A model generated the notes under the pieces. It saw nothing but the letters and a program-made list of their open reading frames with translations, made no database searches and was not told where the DNA came from. A program made the position numbers and the translations under genes. Source: Reticulitermes speratus (lineage: Eukaryota > Arthropoda > Insecta > Blattodea > Rhinotermitidae). From it: a stretch of 64,000 nt of DNA. This document shows positions 1 to 11,903 of this stretch, piece by piece. Position 1 is the first letter of the stretch. Each line of letters starts with the position of its first letter. The stretch spans positions 22,706,733 through 22,770,732 of the forward strand of contig JAJKFL010000039.1 in assembly GCA_021186555.1 (NCBI GenBank). The letters are read 5' to 3'.

Positions 1-219
1 AGAGGCCTCTCTCAATCCCGTCCACCCCGGAGAACCGAATGGGGGACTAGAAAGTCCGGAACATTTCAAATTGAGCGTAGCCATGGGGTTGTCATGGGAT
101 GGGTTCCAGCGGTGGTTTCCCGTTGCCTTCCGCCGTTTATATAGGCCGCCCTTAACCTAGGAAACAGACGCCTTTGGTAGCCGCCCCTAACCTGGAGTAC
201 AGCCGCTACCCATTGGATT

Positions 220-440
220 TCGGTGGCATTTCCACCACCGAGGGACCATTACCCTCCCAAGGGGACTCATCCGCCCGAAGCCGTTGGCCCCCTCAGGGTG
301 TCAGGTTATTTCTGCCGCCCAACACTCGGCCATTGTTCCCCTTTTAGTCGCCTCTTACGACAAGCAGGGATACTGTGGTCTTATTCTACTACCCCAGCAC
401 CACAGGGGGAACCTGTCCCTAGAGGTTCCTTAATCACATG
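220..440. repeat. Probable dispersed repeat
   Basis: Contains TTTTAGTCGCCTCTTACGAC and AAGCAGGGATACTGTGG, a block I have seen as a recurring repeat in arthropod sequence but cannot name. Bases 1-220 are G+C richer and otherwise unexplained. Confidence 0.4.
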
Positions 441-497
441 TCTGAAAAATATGTTGTGCGATAGGCCTAAGGATTTCTTAAGGAAGTCCATGACGTT

Positions 498-870
498 CGA
501 TTTCATCATTCATTCATTCATTCATTCTGTAGTCTGTCTTACGACAGGTCCGTAGCCTCTTCCAAAGCGAGTTCTCCACTGCGTGCGATCTAGTGCTTCC
601 TCTTTCAATTTCCAGTACCTTCTCTTTTCCTTAAGGTCATCCAGTAGCTGCTTACGTCTTCTCCCTCGTCTTCCCGTCATTTCTGTCCTTCCTTCTAACT
701 TTCCTTCAATCACATGTTTTAGAAGGCAGTTTCTAAGCAAGATGTGACCAATCTTTTTATTGTATGTAAGATATTCCTCTCCTCTTTGACTCTGTGTAAT
801 ACTTCTTCACTTCTCACACGATCGGTCCAACTGATCTTCTCCATTCTTCTCATTTCATCAAGTTTTTACT
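498..870 (-). mobile_element. Non-LTR retrotransposon 3' end with GAAT tail, copy 1
   Basis: The minus strand encodes the C-terminal end of a LINE reverse-transcriptase [67 protein letters not shown] and a stop. A (GAAT)n tail follows at about 500-528. The protein-like part and the tetranucleotide tail match the copy at 49637. It is a 5'-truncated, dead insertion. The block 220-440, just left of it, looks like another dispersed repeat (see separate entry). Confidence 0.85.
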
Positions 871-1024
871 GGACTGATAAGAATCAAAGTCAAGTTCACA
901 TTACCGGCTGTTAATACCAAGTTTCGTAAAAGTATTCTAAATGACTTTTACATTAACATGCACAGAAATGAAGGTAGAAGTAAAGTTCACTCTAGAACAA
1001 GCCATGAAGGCCCAGAGGGGGAGT

Positions 1025-1257
1025 AAATGTACAGCTCTACTCTTTCTTTAACCTCGGCGCTAGATGGGGGTGGGTGGTCAACGCCACGCCCCAGCCGCTT
1101 TAACCCCCAGGAATGACCCGGTACCCATTGGACAGGAGGCTGGGTAGGCCCCAGGGCCAGTCTGGACGGGTGCTGAAAATCTCGCCCCCCCGGGATTCGA
1201 TTCCCGGACCGTCCAGCTCGTAGCGAGTCGCTATATTGACTACGCTATCCCGGCCCC
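1025..1257 (-). mobile_element. tRNA-derived SINE, family B, copy 1
   Basis: The minus strand begins GGGGCCGGGATAGCGTAGTC (A-box part), has a B-box-like GGGAATCGAATCCC, then the family core CCAGACTGGCCCTGGGGCC, GGTTAAAG and the 3' part ending near AGAGTAGAGCTGTAC. The core is shared with the copies at about 47, 48.8, 59 and 60.3 kb. The C/G run in the middle is probably lengthened. Confidence 0.75.
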
Positions 1258-3242
1258 TACAGAAATAAATATATTCTCTAAAGTAATTTTTATGACAGAT
1301 TTCCCGCTTCCGTGTTCACCAGTCATTTCCAGCAATTCCCATGACCATATGTCGCATGCTGCACTCTCCGACGTAGGTCCTAGCTACGTTCCGGAAGGAC
1401 CAGCGCAAGTCGCAATTGAGTATACATGTACATGTATGAGTACAGGCAAGGGCATCCAGTTGAAATCCAAACTCGAACACACTAGAACTTTATCGGCCGC
1501 AGCATGACAGCCCCACCGCCTGGGTTATCATCCAGCAGTACTCGTCCACCACTTTCGTCTCATTGTGCCTTCATTCTCGCAAGAAAAAAATTCGGTGTGT
1601 TTAAAAAGTATTGTTATAATTAAATTTTTTTAGTTTTTAAAAATTGCGTAAGTCATGAGTGCGTGTATTTAGAGGCATCCGCTATAATTTAATCGAATAA
1701 CACCTATAGAGGTAGATCGTTATTGGGTTGAACGGTAGCCTTGCTGCGTTCATACTGATGCATTTCCTTTGTGCTGGAAAACTGGTTATTAATTGCGTTT
1801 GAACAAGGGCTGGAGTTTCTTTGAACAGACGAAGACAGTAATTGGACAAGCTGAAGCGTATGATATGTTCTCTGATATTTCTTGGTTGTCAAGTCTCTGT
1901 TAACAAAAGCCACAGCATTTATTTCCTTAAACCGATAATTTGACAAGAAGACATTAAAAGTAATATAATTCATGATAAATAAAGGAAAAATATCAGTGAT
2001 AATCACAAGATAAAAAATGCCAGGTGATACTTCGGCATTAGGTGACAAGAAAGTGGAATGGACTGAGTGATTGGCTGGCTACCGACTGACTGCCAGACCG
2101 AACACAGGGCACAATTTATGCCTTGAGCACTGGGTGGTTGTTTAGTAATCTGCATCTCTATGTCTGCATGGTAGCCGGATTGTCAGCATCACGCACACGA
2201 TGTACTGTCGCTCGGCAACATCCTCAATTCACTTCAGCCCACACCTTCGCAGGCAATTTACTTCCTAGGTATTCCTAGGTACTTTTCCAACAAAATTTGA
2301 TAAGTATTTCTTACTTCTTTCTGTACGCTACATGTCATGCATCCTTCTTTTCCAACTGATCTAATAATTCTACGTGAATATTACAAATGACGAAACTCCT
2401 GCTTGTATAGGCAGAAACTTCCTGTCGATAGTTACATATACTTACTGGGCTTTGTTTAAAAATCTGAAAGTGCATTTTGAATCAAAGCGAATACTTCGTT
2501 CCTCCTTCTATCCACAAGGAGCCCTTCATATTGATAAATATTTGTCTCAAATTTGTTTTAATTTTCCGACCTGTTCAATTTATTTATCAAGACAAAATAT
2601 GAATGTCGAGAATGTTCTAAACTTTCTCTTTTGTTGGGAAAAACTCTTTGCATATGACGTAACACGGTCATTCATATTCCAGCAAGCTGACACACCCAAA
2701 GTTCGTACTGCAAAAAACAGCTGTGTAAGGGAAGGTAGGGCTTAATTAAAAATACATGATTTCGGTTGCTATGTGGTAATAAATAACCCTGCCTTTGTGT
2801 TGTAACCGGAGAGAGGTTTTGAGATGTCAGCGCTACCTCTAGTACCGACATTTGTAACGTGTTCAAACGTCTTCACACAGAAAATCCAACATATGAGCCC
2901 TTTACGAAAAATATTTGAACTACGCTGCGATGTGGAGTGACAGATCACATTACACTACCAGCACACAAACGTAACTAAAGCTGAAGATAACTAGCATTTA
3001 AGTGTAACTAATGGCAATTATTATAGCCTACAGGTGTCCAGCCTTTAGCATGACAGATCTTAAACATATTGATCGTTGGAGGGCGTTTCGATATGATATC
3101 GAGGCTGCAATGACGCGCAGATGGAGCGCCAAAAGGCATCTGGGCCAGGCCAAGTGTCAAAAATCCTGAAATAAATATTAACATTTTAATGGCTGACCAA
3201 TTTCTAGTATCACATTATTCTGAAAATAATGGTAACGAATGA

Positions 3243-3291
3243 AATTCAAAATTCGTTGTAGGTACGTATTACCCACAACGAATTGTGAATT
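3243..3291. repeat. Inverted repeat with 17-bp arms
   Basis: AATTCAAAATTCGTTGT (3243-3259) pairs with ACAACGAATTGTGAATT (3275-3291), 16 of 17 positions, around a 15-base loop. It would form a stable hairpin. No flanking duplication was seen. Confidence 0.75.
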
Positions 3292-3738
3292 ATGACGTAT
3301 GTTTGTGGTGCTGTCAATAATCTGTAAATCTTTCCTTGTGCAACGATACAGTTCGCCGTGCTGTTGCGGCAACTTCTCTTACTCTACTGTTCCGCGAATG
3401 GCCTAAACAGAATTAGTCAGGCGGATGCAGACCGTGGGAGACGTCACGTGTAGAGATGAGCAATGGAGAGAAGACGTTTGATTGGCGTTACTCCAAATTC
3501 ACCGCACTGCCAATTTGCTCGGTATCTCAGATACAGTCTGAGTACTGAAATTACCTTTCGCCCACCAGAGTATCCGAACTATTACAAAGTTCAGTTCCCC
3601 CACTCTTCGCCGCCATCCGTCTTCAGGAATCAGGCATTAGAAGTGATTAGAATTGCTGTTTACTTTCCACTGGCTAGCTAGTTAACCTGTAGGTTATACT
3701 GTAATCACTGCAAAAAAAACTTTTAAGGGGAACATACC

Positions 3739-3804
3739 TAGTCCTGTGGCACACAGGCCTACAGTCACTTATAGTCCTGTGGCACACAGGCCTACAGTCA
3801 CTTA
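3739..3804. repeat. Perfect 33-bp tandem duplication
   Basis: Two identical units starting TAGTCCTGTGGCACACAGG lie head to tail (3739-3771, 3772-3804), followed by a partial TAGGCCTGTG. Each unit contains the dyad CCTGTGGCACACAGG. Confidence 0.9.
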
Positions 3805-4408
3805 TAGGCCTGTGTAAACTACATATACGCAGACACGAATGTACACGGCATGCAAATGTACATCAGAGATAAGTAAAAAGTGAAGGTCTAGACTGTGATG
3901 AATGTAAGTACTAAAGAAATAAATAACTAAATTTAAGCACACAAGACTAATTTTCCACTGTTATCAGTGCTGCAGATAAATTTACAGAAGCACTATTTAT
4001 ATACTTATGTATATTGTCCTTATATTTATACATATCGTATTTTAAAATATTCTCGACAAAAATGCATATGAAGATACATTATAAATGTCGATTTGTTTAA
4101 TGTTAAAAACAATTGTATTCGCAAGATATGAACCAAAATAAACTTCTTCTGCCAATATTCAATGTTGACATCCAATACCAAATTTCACAGATATCTGTTA
4201 ATCAGTACTGGAATTGAAATATGCTGATAGAAATATGATGCACCAGTGTAAATATGCAATGATTATAAAGTACGTCCGTTAAAGAATGGAAGCAGGTGTA
4301 ACCTAATGGTTTGCAGATGCAAACCGTAACTCCATTAAACATTCATTTATCTCTTGTCAAAGCAAAGTGTTAGAAAGAGACCCATTTAGATAAGGCTGTA
4401 TGACATTA

Positions 4409-4504
<96 letters not shown>

Positions 4505-6978
4505 TTAGCCCTTCGGATGTGGGGGAGTTATGTCGACAGGAGGAGGGAGTGGTACCTCTCCCACCGGAAATATATCCACCCACATTTCCAGCTTACCCTG
4601 CGTAACACAAGCAAATGTTAAAAAATTAAAACGACATTAACTTCAAACAGAATCCTCGCCAGAGAATCGATTAAAACACAGAGGCAGATCGCATCCTCTA
4701 TGACCTGATCTGACCTTCGCTTACACCCTCAACGTACATTCTTTCCCTCAGACGAGAAACCAAATATGGCGGATATAAAAACAATGGACAAAATTATAAA
4801 ATTAGCTTCACTCCATAATAACACTTATAATACGACAATCTACTAATAAAGTGAGCTTGGCAATGTGATAATTACTTAGTTGCATCCATATAAATATATA
4901 TATGCTATTACAGATTTTACAGCAACTCCATTACCGGGATGTATCTTAGGTCTACAGAATGGCTGATTGTTATCGTGAAGTATCAGCTGCAGAAGCTACT
5001 TATTCGTGAGACTAAAGAGTGATTATGAACTGCGACCTGGAAAGACGGGGTTGGGAAGGGCTTGTGGCGTGTTTCAGAATAATGTTCCGATACACGAATG
5101 AGAGAAAAAACAAACTCTGACCCTGGGTGCTGACCTTTTTTTTACAGAGATGCTAACAGCACACCTGTAGATTTGTTAGCATTTGAGTTTAACTGTTCTG
5201 TATCTGGTTTAATATACAACAAAATTTTAATGACACAGGTGTACTTCCATAATTAAATGCAGACACTTGATCTACAACGTAAATATTTACGCACTTCTTC
5301 CATGCCAGGCTACTTCGGATGTTACAAGAACCTCGTCTCAACGTGCTCGGGGACCAGATGGCAGCCCACATGGGATACTTCGTGCCATCGTCGCAGCGCG
5401 TATAGGGAGAGCTCCTCCTTACTCATATCTACATTCTCAGACATTGCTGTCAAGACTGAAAGCCTGCTTTCAACAGACGATCAATTACAGAAATTAAGAC
5501 TTTGTGTCTTTCCTTGTATGTGATCAATCACGTAAGACAGCATCAAAATAATAACTTAGTTGTCCGTAGAGCATAGCTTTATATTCCCTGATGTCCTCTG
5601 TATAGAAAGTATTGCAAAACGTCGGTATAAACTGTTGATGGATTATGTACTATCGAATTACTAAGCAACTGTGTAGGTGTGTCTCTTATGCAGTTTTCAA
5701 AAATCTTAAGCTTATACGATCTGTAGTTTTGCATGTTAGCAGACAGGTAGAAGCACCCCATAGTTTGTATTGTTACTATCTCACGTTTAGTATAATATAT
5801 ACTTGTAGCAGTTTACCCCAACATTTCAAGTTACTGAGGTTATTAGTTATTTTTGAAAAAGTTTGTTTTGATACTCAAAGAAGGCTGTAGACCTCAACAG
5901 TACATAAAGAGGAGGCGCGTTCTGCGGAAGGAACTGTGAGTGGTATGCTGACCCGTGCTCTTAAGATTACTTACAAAAGAAGGTAAATTTATCTAATATG
6001 ACCAAACGAGGTATCATGTTTTAGAGAAAGAAAAAGAGATAAGCGGGAAACACAAGCAGAAAATAACTGCTGCAAGAGAAGTTAATAAATGTTATACTAC
6101 AATAGCGTAAATGAGGTAGGTTCAAAAATATTCATAAGTACAGGGTTTAAATTATGAACACAATCATGCTAATCAAGACCCCCCTGTTGTGTTGCCCAGT
6201 GCAACTGTGTCATCTAAAATATGAGTCATTTTATTTTTAATAGACTTGCGTGAAAAACGTTCAACTGATATAAAACTTTTTCACTTTTAAATGATACTCG
6301 GCCTAAAATTAAATAAGATAAATAGGTTTACACTTTACTTCAACACTTTGTGGTTTAAACTCGTGATTCAGTAGAGCACTATAAAATCAAAATATTAAAT
6401 AAATATGATTTTCAAGCACTCTAAACCAAATCAAGATTTCCTTTGTCTTCCGATTTGGCCTAATGAGTAACTTCTGTGTAGATCATTTTCACTTTTCAAC
6501 ATCCTACAAGTTTGAAATTGTGCACACAGCCTTCATTTATTTTAATAATATGCGAAAATTTAGGGCTTAAACAAAATATATATTGCGCATAAAACTGTGT
6601 GTTTCTCTCCCTTGTACAACGTTTGTTTCCGATAAATATTTAGAGAGTTACAACCGAGATGCGAGCAGAAACACACGCAGGTCTTCATGTAAAGTAGTCG
6701 CAAAACTGTCACACCTAAAAGAAAATTTATATGACACAGCAATATATTGGTATAGTTCTGGAATAGCAAATTACATAGGTATCCGTTCGGAAGCTCTCGA
6801 GTTGTTACATGGTTACAGATAGACGGAAGAAGAGGCGCTCTGCAGGAATGCATATGAAGTGTTAAAAGTGCATAAATAGTGTTTTATCAATAAATGTTGT
6901 TCTTCAAGCTCAATAATGTAATTTTGTAACTGCGGCAATTTTAACGGGTTTTGTACTATAAAATAAATAACCACTTAC

Positions 6979-7136
6979 CTGTATCATTTAAATTTTCTTG
7001 CATTACACCTTCTTTACAAACTCCAACGACAATGTGGCCCCCGATATATTTCGGACCACCAATATTATTCTTCCTGCAGAATTCTTCTAATATCTGAGAT
7101 GGTTTAGAAGTATCTCTCCATCGGTTGTACCCATTC
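6979..7136 (-). CDS. Candidate exon of an unidentified gene
   Basis: On the minus strand an acceptor-like CCTTAG precedes a 158-nt open stretch ending in a textbook donor, ACAG/GTAAGT. It reads NGYNRWRDTSKPSQILEEFC and RKNNIGGPKYIGGHIVVGVC, then KEGVMQENLNDT. The balanced composition and good donor suggest a real exon. I do not recognise the protein; SQILEEFCRKN could be a helix of a small RNA-binding or other domain, but that is a guess. It lies about 4.7 kb past the formin stop, so it would belong to another gene. The frame is also open about 60 bases upstream of the acceptor. Confidence 0.45.
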
Positions 7137-7572
7137 CTAAGGCATAATTGCGAAAGCAATTTTTTAAAACATGCGGACTTATTAAATATACCTTATATAT
7201 AACTTTTACTGCTTCAACTTTCTTTATACAAGAATGCAGCAATACTGAGAATGTATACTTACAAATACGTGTATACTAGGATAAATTTGGAACTTCGGAG
7301 AGATTGGGAAACATACCGATCACGTAATTTTGGAAGGCAGGTGTAAACTTTAAAGTATAATATTATATGCAGAAAACGACAAAACCTGGATATCATAGTG
7401 CTACAACCCACCTCAAATTCTTCATGACTAAGTAGCATTTGTAACTATACCTCAAACCAAAACCGAATTCTGCCAAATAAACCAAATTCGTACCCCCTTG
7501 TTAGAAAACGATAAGAACATCATTCACCTACAGTTTTAGAGAAAAGCCTTTCAAATATTATATATAAAAAGG

Positions 7573-7998
7573 ATGTCTCCTTTATCGTGTCCCTTAGGAC
7601 AACAGCCACCAGGGGATCACCCAGTGGATGCAGGCTTTGATTGCGACAAAACAGCCATGTTCAGGGACATCATAAACGGGGCACTCTGTATTTTTAAAAT
7701 AGAAACAAACTCTAATAACCAAGAACACATTCCTCGCAGAGTCTTTCAAAACAGCACCCTTCTGATTAACGCAATTTTTACTGACAATATTGGTACATTA
7801 CATGCGTGTGAAGCGTTAAGCAGGTCCACCCTTTCCTCACTGTATTTAGACTCACAACCCGTTGGATCAGATACCTACGCTATGGTTTGCACTGTGACGT
7901 CAACATTAAAACAACAACTAAAGTTGCCTCCGTACCAGATATCGCCTAATGGGCGACACACAAACAACTCAGTGGGCGATATGAAGAAATCTGCATGA
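7573..7998 (+). other. Unassigned 141-codon open frame
   Basis: A plus-strand open frame starting MSPLSCPLGQQPPGDHPVDA and ending HTNNSVGDMKKSA. It has no signal peptide, membrane segment or known motif. It runs up to the LTAVLL-type repeat. Probably chance or an old repeat. Confidence 0.2.
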
Positions 7999-8084
7999 CT
8001 TCAACACCACGACTACCCCAGAAAAGGCAAAGATTAATCAGTTGATACAAGATTAAAGACTTTCTTGGATGTGACAGTCTGTCG

Positions 8085-8245
8085 TTGGACCAGTAGTTCC
8101 TGAGGTTTTAAAGGATCGTATTACCTTCGTCGTCAGGATCAGGCAGTCCAGGAAGCAACGTAGGAAACTACTTGCCCAAAGACATAGTATCATGCCCCAG
8201 AAGACTTATGCATTCAGCAACACGGCTGTGAGGATATCAAATCTC
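8085..8245 (-). repeat. LTAVLL-type dispersed repeat, copy 1
   Basis: The minus strand reads RFDILTAVLLNA and then FWGMILCLWAS, the decayed peptide-like frame that marks this repeat. Other copies are at about 24.2, 58.2 and 61.9 kb. Confidence 0.55.
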
Positions 8246-8639
8246 GCGGTTTAAACAAGAAGGAATGGAGTAACTGTTTTGTATAAAAAAAACAAAAATC
8301 AATAAAACACAACTACTTTATTGTAAGCAGAGTAGCACGTTGACCTCTGGCTGCAAAGCAAGAAGAATTGCTAAACAAACTCCATAATCCTCTTCAATTC
8401 ATACACAACAGTGCACTCCATGCTATGAAGAATTTAAAATATGTAGAAGAATATCGTTCAGAAATAGAAATACTACGAGAATTTGCAATTTGGAACAGAT
8501 GGATAAAATCAAATCCAATGTGTCTACTCACTGCCAAAATTGGCATCATGTATTAAAGAAACTTAGAAACAACCCAATACTTGACCAATCGACAAGATTT
8601 CACAGTTCTTAATATTCTAAGATCTTAATATAATACTGG

Positions 8640-9002
8640 TTAATATACAACAAACTCAAAGAGATGCTGGGATATACTCCTTCCTGCTAGGTATAGCGAA
8701 AGACCACTTATCGGCGTGATAAATACAAGTTGAACAAAATAACCTCTACTCTGTATAAGGTCAAACTCTTTCCTAACCAAAATGTAGGCTCTAATTTTAG
8801 TATTATCATTTGCTTTTAGGTTCTCAAACTCACCAATCGATTTATGTGCCAATAACTTACCCCAGAAGTCTCCACCGCTTCTCTCTGGAAGGCAGTAACG
8901 GTGCATCCCCCCTTCATCAATCGACAGGTTTGTTTCTTCACAAACCAGCTCAGTAGACAAAGCTGTGCCACCAAAATTACCGTAATGATAGATTAAGCAC
9001 AT
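8640..9002 (-). other. Unassigned 120-codon open frame
   Basis: A minus-strand open frame starting MCLIYHYGNFGGTALSTELV, with CLPERSGGDFWGKLLAHKSI and ending SQHLFEFVVY. It has no splice signals I trust and no domain I know. It ends 44 bp from the family-A SINE. It could be a decayed repeat or chance. Confidence 0.2.
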
Positions 9003-9055
9003 TTTCAGAAAATCTTACAAACAGCGCGGTTTGCACTTAAAACGATTATGAACAT

Positions 9056-9315
9056 TTTTTTTCAATGGCTCGACAGCCCCTTGGGGGCCAGGCCGCCTCA
9101 TTTCTCGATGCTTCACGATCACACATTTGAGACACACCACAGTCAGTAGGACTCCTCTGGACGAGGGACCAACTCGTCGCAGAGACCTCTACCTGACAAC
9201 ACACAACACTCACAAGAGACAGACATCCATGCCCTAGGCGGGATTCGAACCCACATTCCCAGTAAGCGAGCGGCCGTAGACCCATGCCTTAGACCGCGCT
9301 GCCACTGGGATCGGC
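9056..9315 (-). mobile_element. tRNA-derived SINE, family A, copy 1
   Basis: Read on the minus strand it starts with a tRNA-like head (CCCAGTGGCAGCGCGGTCTA, then a B box GGGTTCGAATCCC), runs through a body with CTCGTCCAGAGGAGTCCTAC, and ends CTGTCGAGCCATTG followed by an A tail (T run at left). An exact 9-bp target duplication, TATGAACAT, flanks it at 9047-9055 and 9316-9324. The peptide that can be read from it is not a gene. Confidence 0.9.
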
Positions 9316-9959
9316 TATGAACATATTACCCATCTAAATTAAAAATGTTATGATTAATATTATCGTAGTTTATTATTATTAATCGCCAATTAATCATTAT
9401 ATTCATACTTGCTTTGATTTAGCTTGTGAGACTTACAATTAATCCTGACAAAGCTCTGTAGCACGCTGTAGGTTCCTCGTTATGACATAAACCAATAGCA
9501 ATACTTCTAACGTTACAAGCAAAACAAACTCAAATGAATGTCAGGGCTCTGAACGATATCTGAAACCGCTATCTCAATATCTGGGCGGACTCGATTTTTG
9601 TTACTATAGCTATGAGACAAAAATTACATAACGATGATATTATGTTATAGAAAAACGTGGTGCTGTGCGAGATTTGAGACCGTCACAGCGGTACTGATGA
9701 ACAGCCAAGTCTGCTGAGCCATGGCTTCATGTCTAATGGTACACGGCGTCAAATCCCAGTAGACTTGAATCTTCAACATTAATTGATCACGTTCAAGGGG
9801 ATGAGATAAATGAAATAAGTACCACTTGGAGATGAAAAATTATACTACAAAAACCAGAAGGGAAGACCTAGATGGCCTAGGCCCAGCATGGATCATAATA
9901 TTAAAATGGATCTTAGGGTAGGGTGGAAGGGTAAATTTAATTTAACTCTGCGTGATTTC

Positions 9960-10187
9960 AGGCTTCTGTCGCGCTGTAAATGAGATCTCAGCTCTTTTGG
10001 ACTCTTATTCAGCGTAGAATGGTAGTTTCTTGACGACGTTTCCGGACAACCTGTCGGTCCCATCTTCAAGGGTCTTCTTCTGACTGCTTGACCACTGAAT
10101 ATGGGACCGATAGGTTATCCCGAAACGTCGGTAAGAAACTACCATTCTACACTGCGTAAAATCCCAAAAAGCGCAGATCTGAATTTA
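9960..10187. mobile_element. Foldback/MITE-like element, family 1, copy 1
   Basis: The sequence folds on itself: GTAGAATGGTAGTTTCTTG (left) pairs with AAGAAACTACCATTCTAC (right), GACAACCTGTCGGTCCCAT with ATGGGACCGATAGGTTATC, and the outer GAGATCTCAGCTC with GCGCAGATCT. The loop is about 35 bases. Copies with the same outer sequence are at 37428 and 45425. Confidence 0.75.
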
Positions 10188-11616
10188 ACTCGTCCAGCGT
10201 CGGACCTAATGGCAGGATCTTTCCTTGGGCCATTCCTTGGAGTCAATAGCGTTCCCTTACTGTCTTGTAACAGTTAAAGCCATTCACTCGCAATTCAAAA
10301 CAGTGCAAGTTACATGTTACCCTGGAACTTTACAAACAAAACAGCTTTTACAACGAAACAGTCAGGATAGAAACACAAATCCTAGAAGACTACTATACTG
10401 GAAAATAAAAGAGAAAACACCACTGAACCCAACAAGATATCTTATGGATCAGAGAACATACACTGCAGTAAGGAAGAAACTGAAATGAGGTTTTGGATTT
10501 GGAGATCTGGGAGGGTAGATTCCAAAGATACTTTTCACATGACTAACCATGTACTATGGATATGAATTAGGAAAGACGAGAATAATGTCAAGTATTCAAC
10601 TAACCATTACCAGCCTATAACAAGGAACTTCAAGATTTATACACACCATTCTTTTGGGATAGTGAAATCAATGAGGTTATGAAAAACTGAACACACAACA
10701 CACATCCCTTTGAAAGCAAACAGGTGGAAAGAGCAAGAAGACTAAAGGATAACATTAAAAACTGTGCACCATGTCCAGTACATGACTGCATGCAACACAT
10801 GCTTTTGTGTTAATGGCATTGAACCTACAGCCTCTTATTACCAGAGAGTTATGTAGTCAATGACTGATACACAAGTATATTTTAATTGGATTTCAGGTAT
10901 GTGAGGTTGAGAGGGAGCATAAAATCACTAGATATTTCACTGTTCCAAGGGCATTTAATGACACTTACTGAGGCCTACATCACCTGCATATCAATAACTC
11001 AAATACCAGTAGCAACACATCTGACTTGCAGCTGTGTCATACCTTTTAAATGCAGCGGTGTTAGCAGCGATTGAGAGATCGGTGCAAGACTAGTCAACCT
11101 TCGTCCCATGTCAAGTTACATACAATTCATCTTACAGGGATGGGAAAATGAGAGTTTAATATTTGTACAAAATTATGATTGCAGCACAACACATACTGAC
11201 ACTTATTACATCTACAAATTCTAAACGTATGTACAAAATCTCATCTACACAATGTTTCTTTCCCATCTAATATTCACTGTGATGCTTTTATTCAACAGAC
11301 AACCAAAGAAGGGTCACACTTGGTTTGCTTACAAAATCCATACAAAACCTAAACTGCTATAATATCATAATGTAATGATGTTTGAACTACTGGCATAGTA
11401 AAATGTACTTAATCAGCTAGAGTTTTGGCATTATTAGCAATGGATACAATGCAGAGTATCATAAATCTTTAAGATCAATTACAAATATGGTACAATTTTC
11501 ATCTCATATGAAATTACTCTAATTCTGCATATATATAGAAGTCACTGGTTGAAACAGACTAGGAACACACTTTACAGCACAGTATAGTGATGCATCAATA
11601 TATACATAAAGTGCCC

Positions 11617-11629
11617 TTTATTGTTTATT
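11617..11629 (-). terminator. Candidate poly(A) signals of the formin gene
   Basis: Two AATAAA hexamers on the minus strand (TTTATT at 11617-11622 and 11624-11629) lie about 210 bases past the stop codon. They are the first such pair after the stop. Another AATAAA lies near 11287, so a longer 3' UTR is equally possible. Confidence 0.4.
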
Positions 11630-11829
11630 TCAAATACATATAGAGTATTATACTTCTGCCTTGGTAATGTAAGTAAAGCAGAACGTTTTGTTTAATGCAT
11701 TCTCAATGGTTGAGTAATATCACAAGAGCCACCTGCCCAAACAAGTGTATCATACAGATGGACAGCAGTTCAGTCACAGTTACCTCCGTGTATCACAGTC
11801 TTTATGCACAAGCCTGAGAGCTCTACAGT

Positions 11830-11903
11830 TCAGTAGCCCTTGATGTATGCAGCCAGGTGTTTCTTCTCTTCCTCAGAAAGTCCATTTTTCAGTGTCCTCC
11901 GTA
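11830..11903 (-). CDS. Fhos: FHOD formin terminal exon with stop codon
   Basis: A 74-nt coding end, acceptor ATTTCAG. Joined to the previous exon it reads [20 protein letters not shown] and AAYIKGY, then TGA at 11830-11832. KSLRRTL places a Ser and a Thr four residues apart within basic sequence, as at the Rho-kinase sites of human FHOD1 (Ser1137/Thr1141, from memory). A 4.9-kb intron separates it from the DAD exon. Confidence 0.93.

Noticed and set aside
9230..9310. Possible tRNA gene with a perfect B box
   Set aside because: The tRNA-like part is followed by a SINE body and A tail with a target duplication, and a second copy exists at 51.8 kb, so it is a SINE head.
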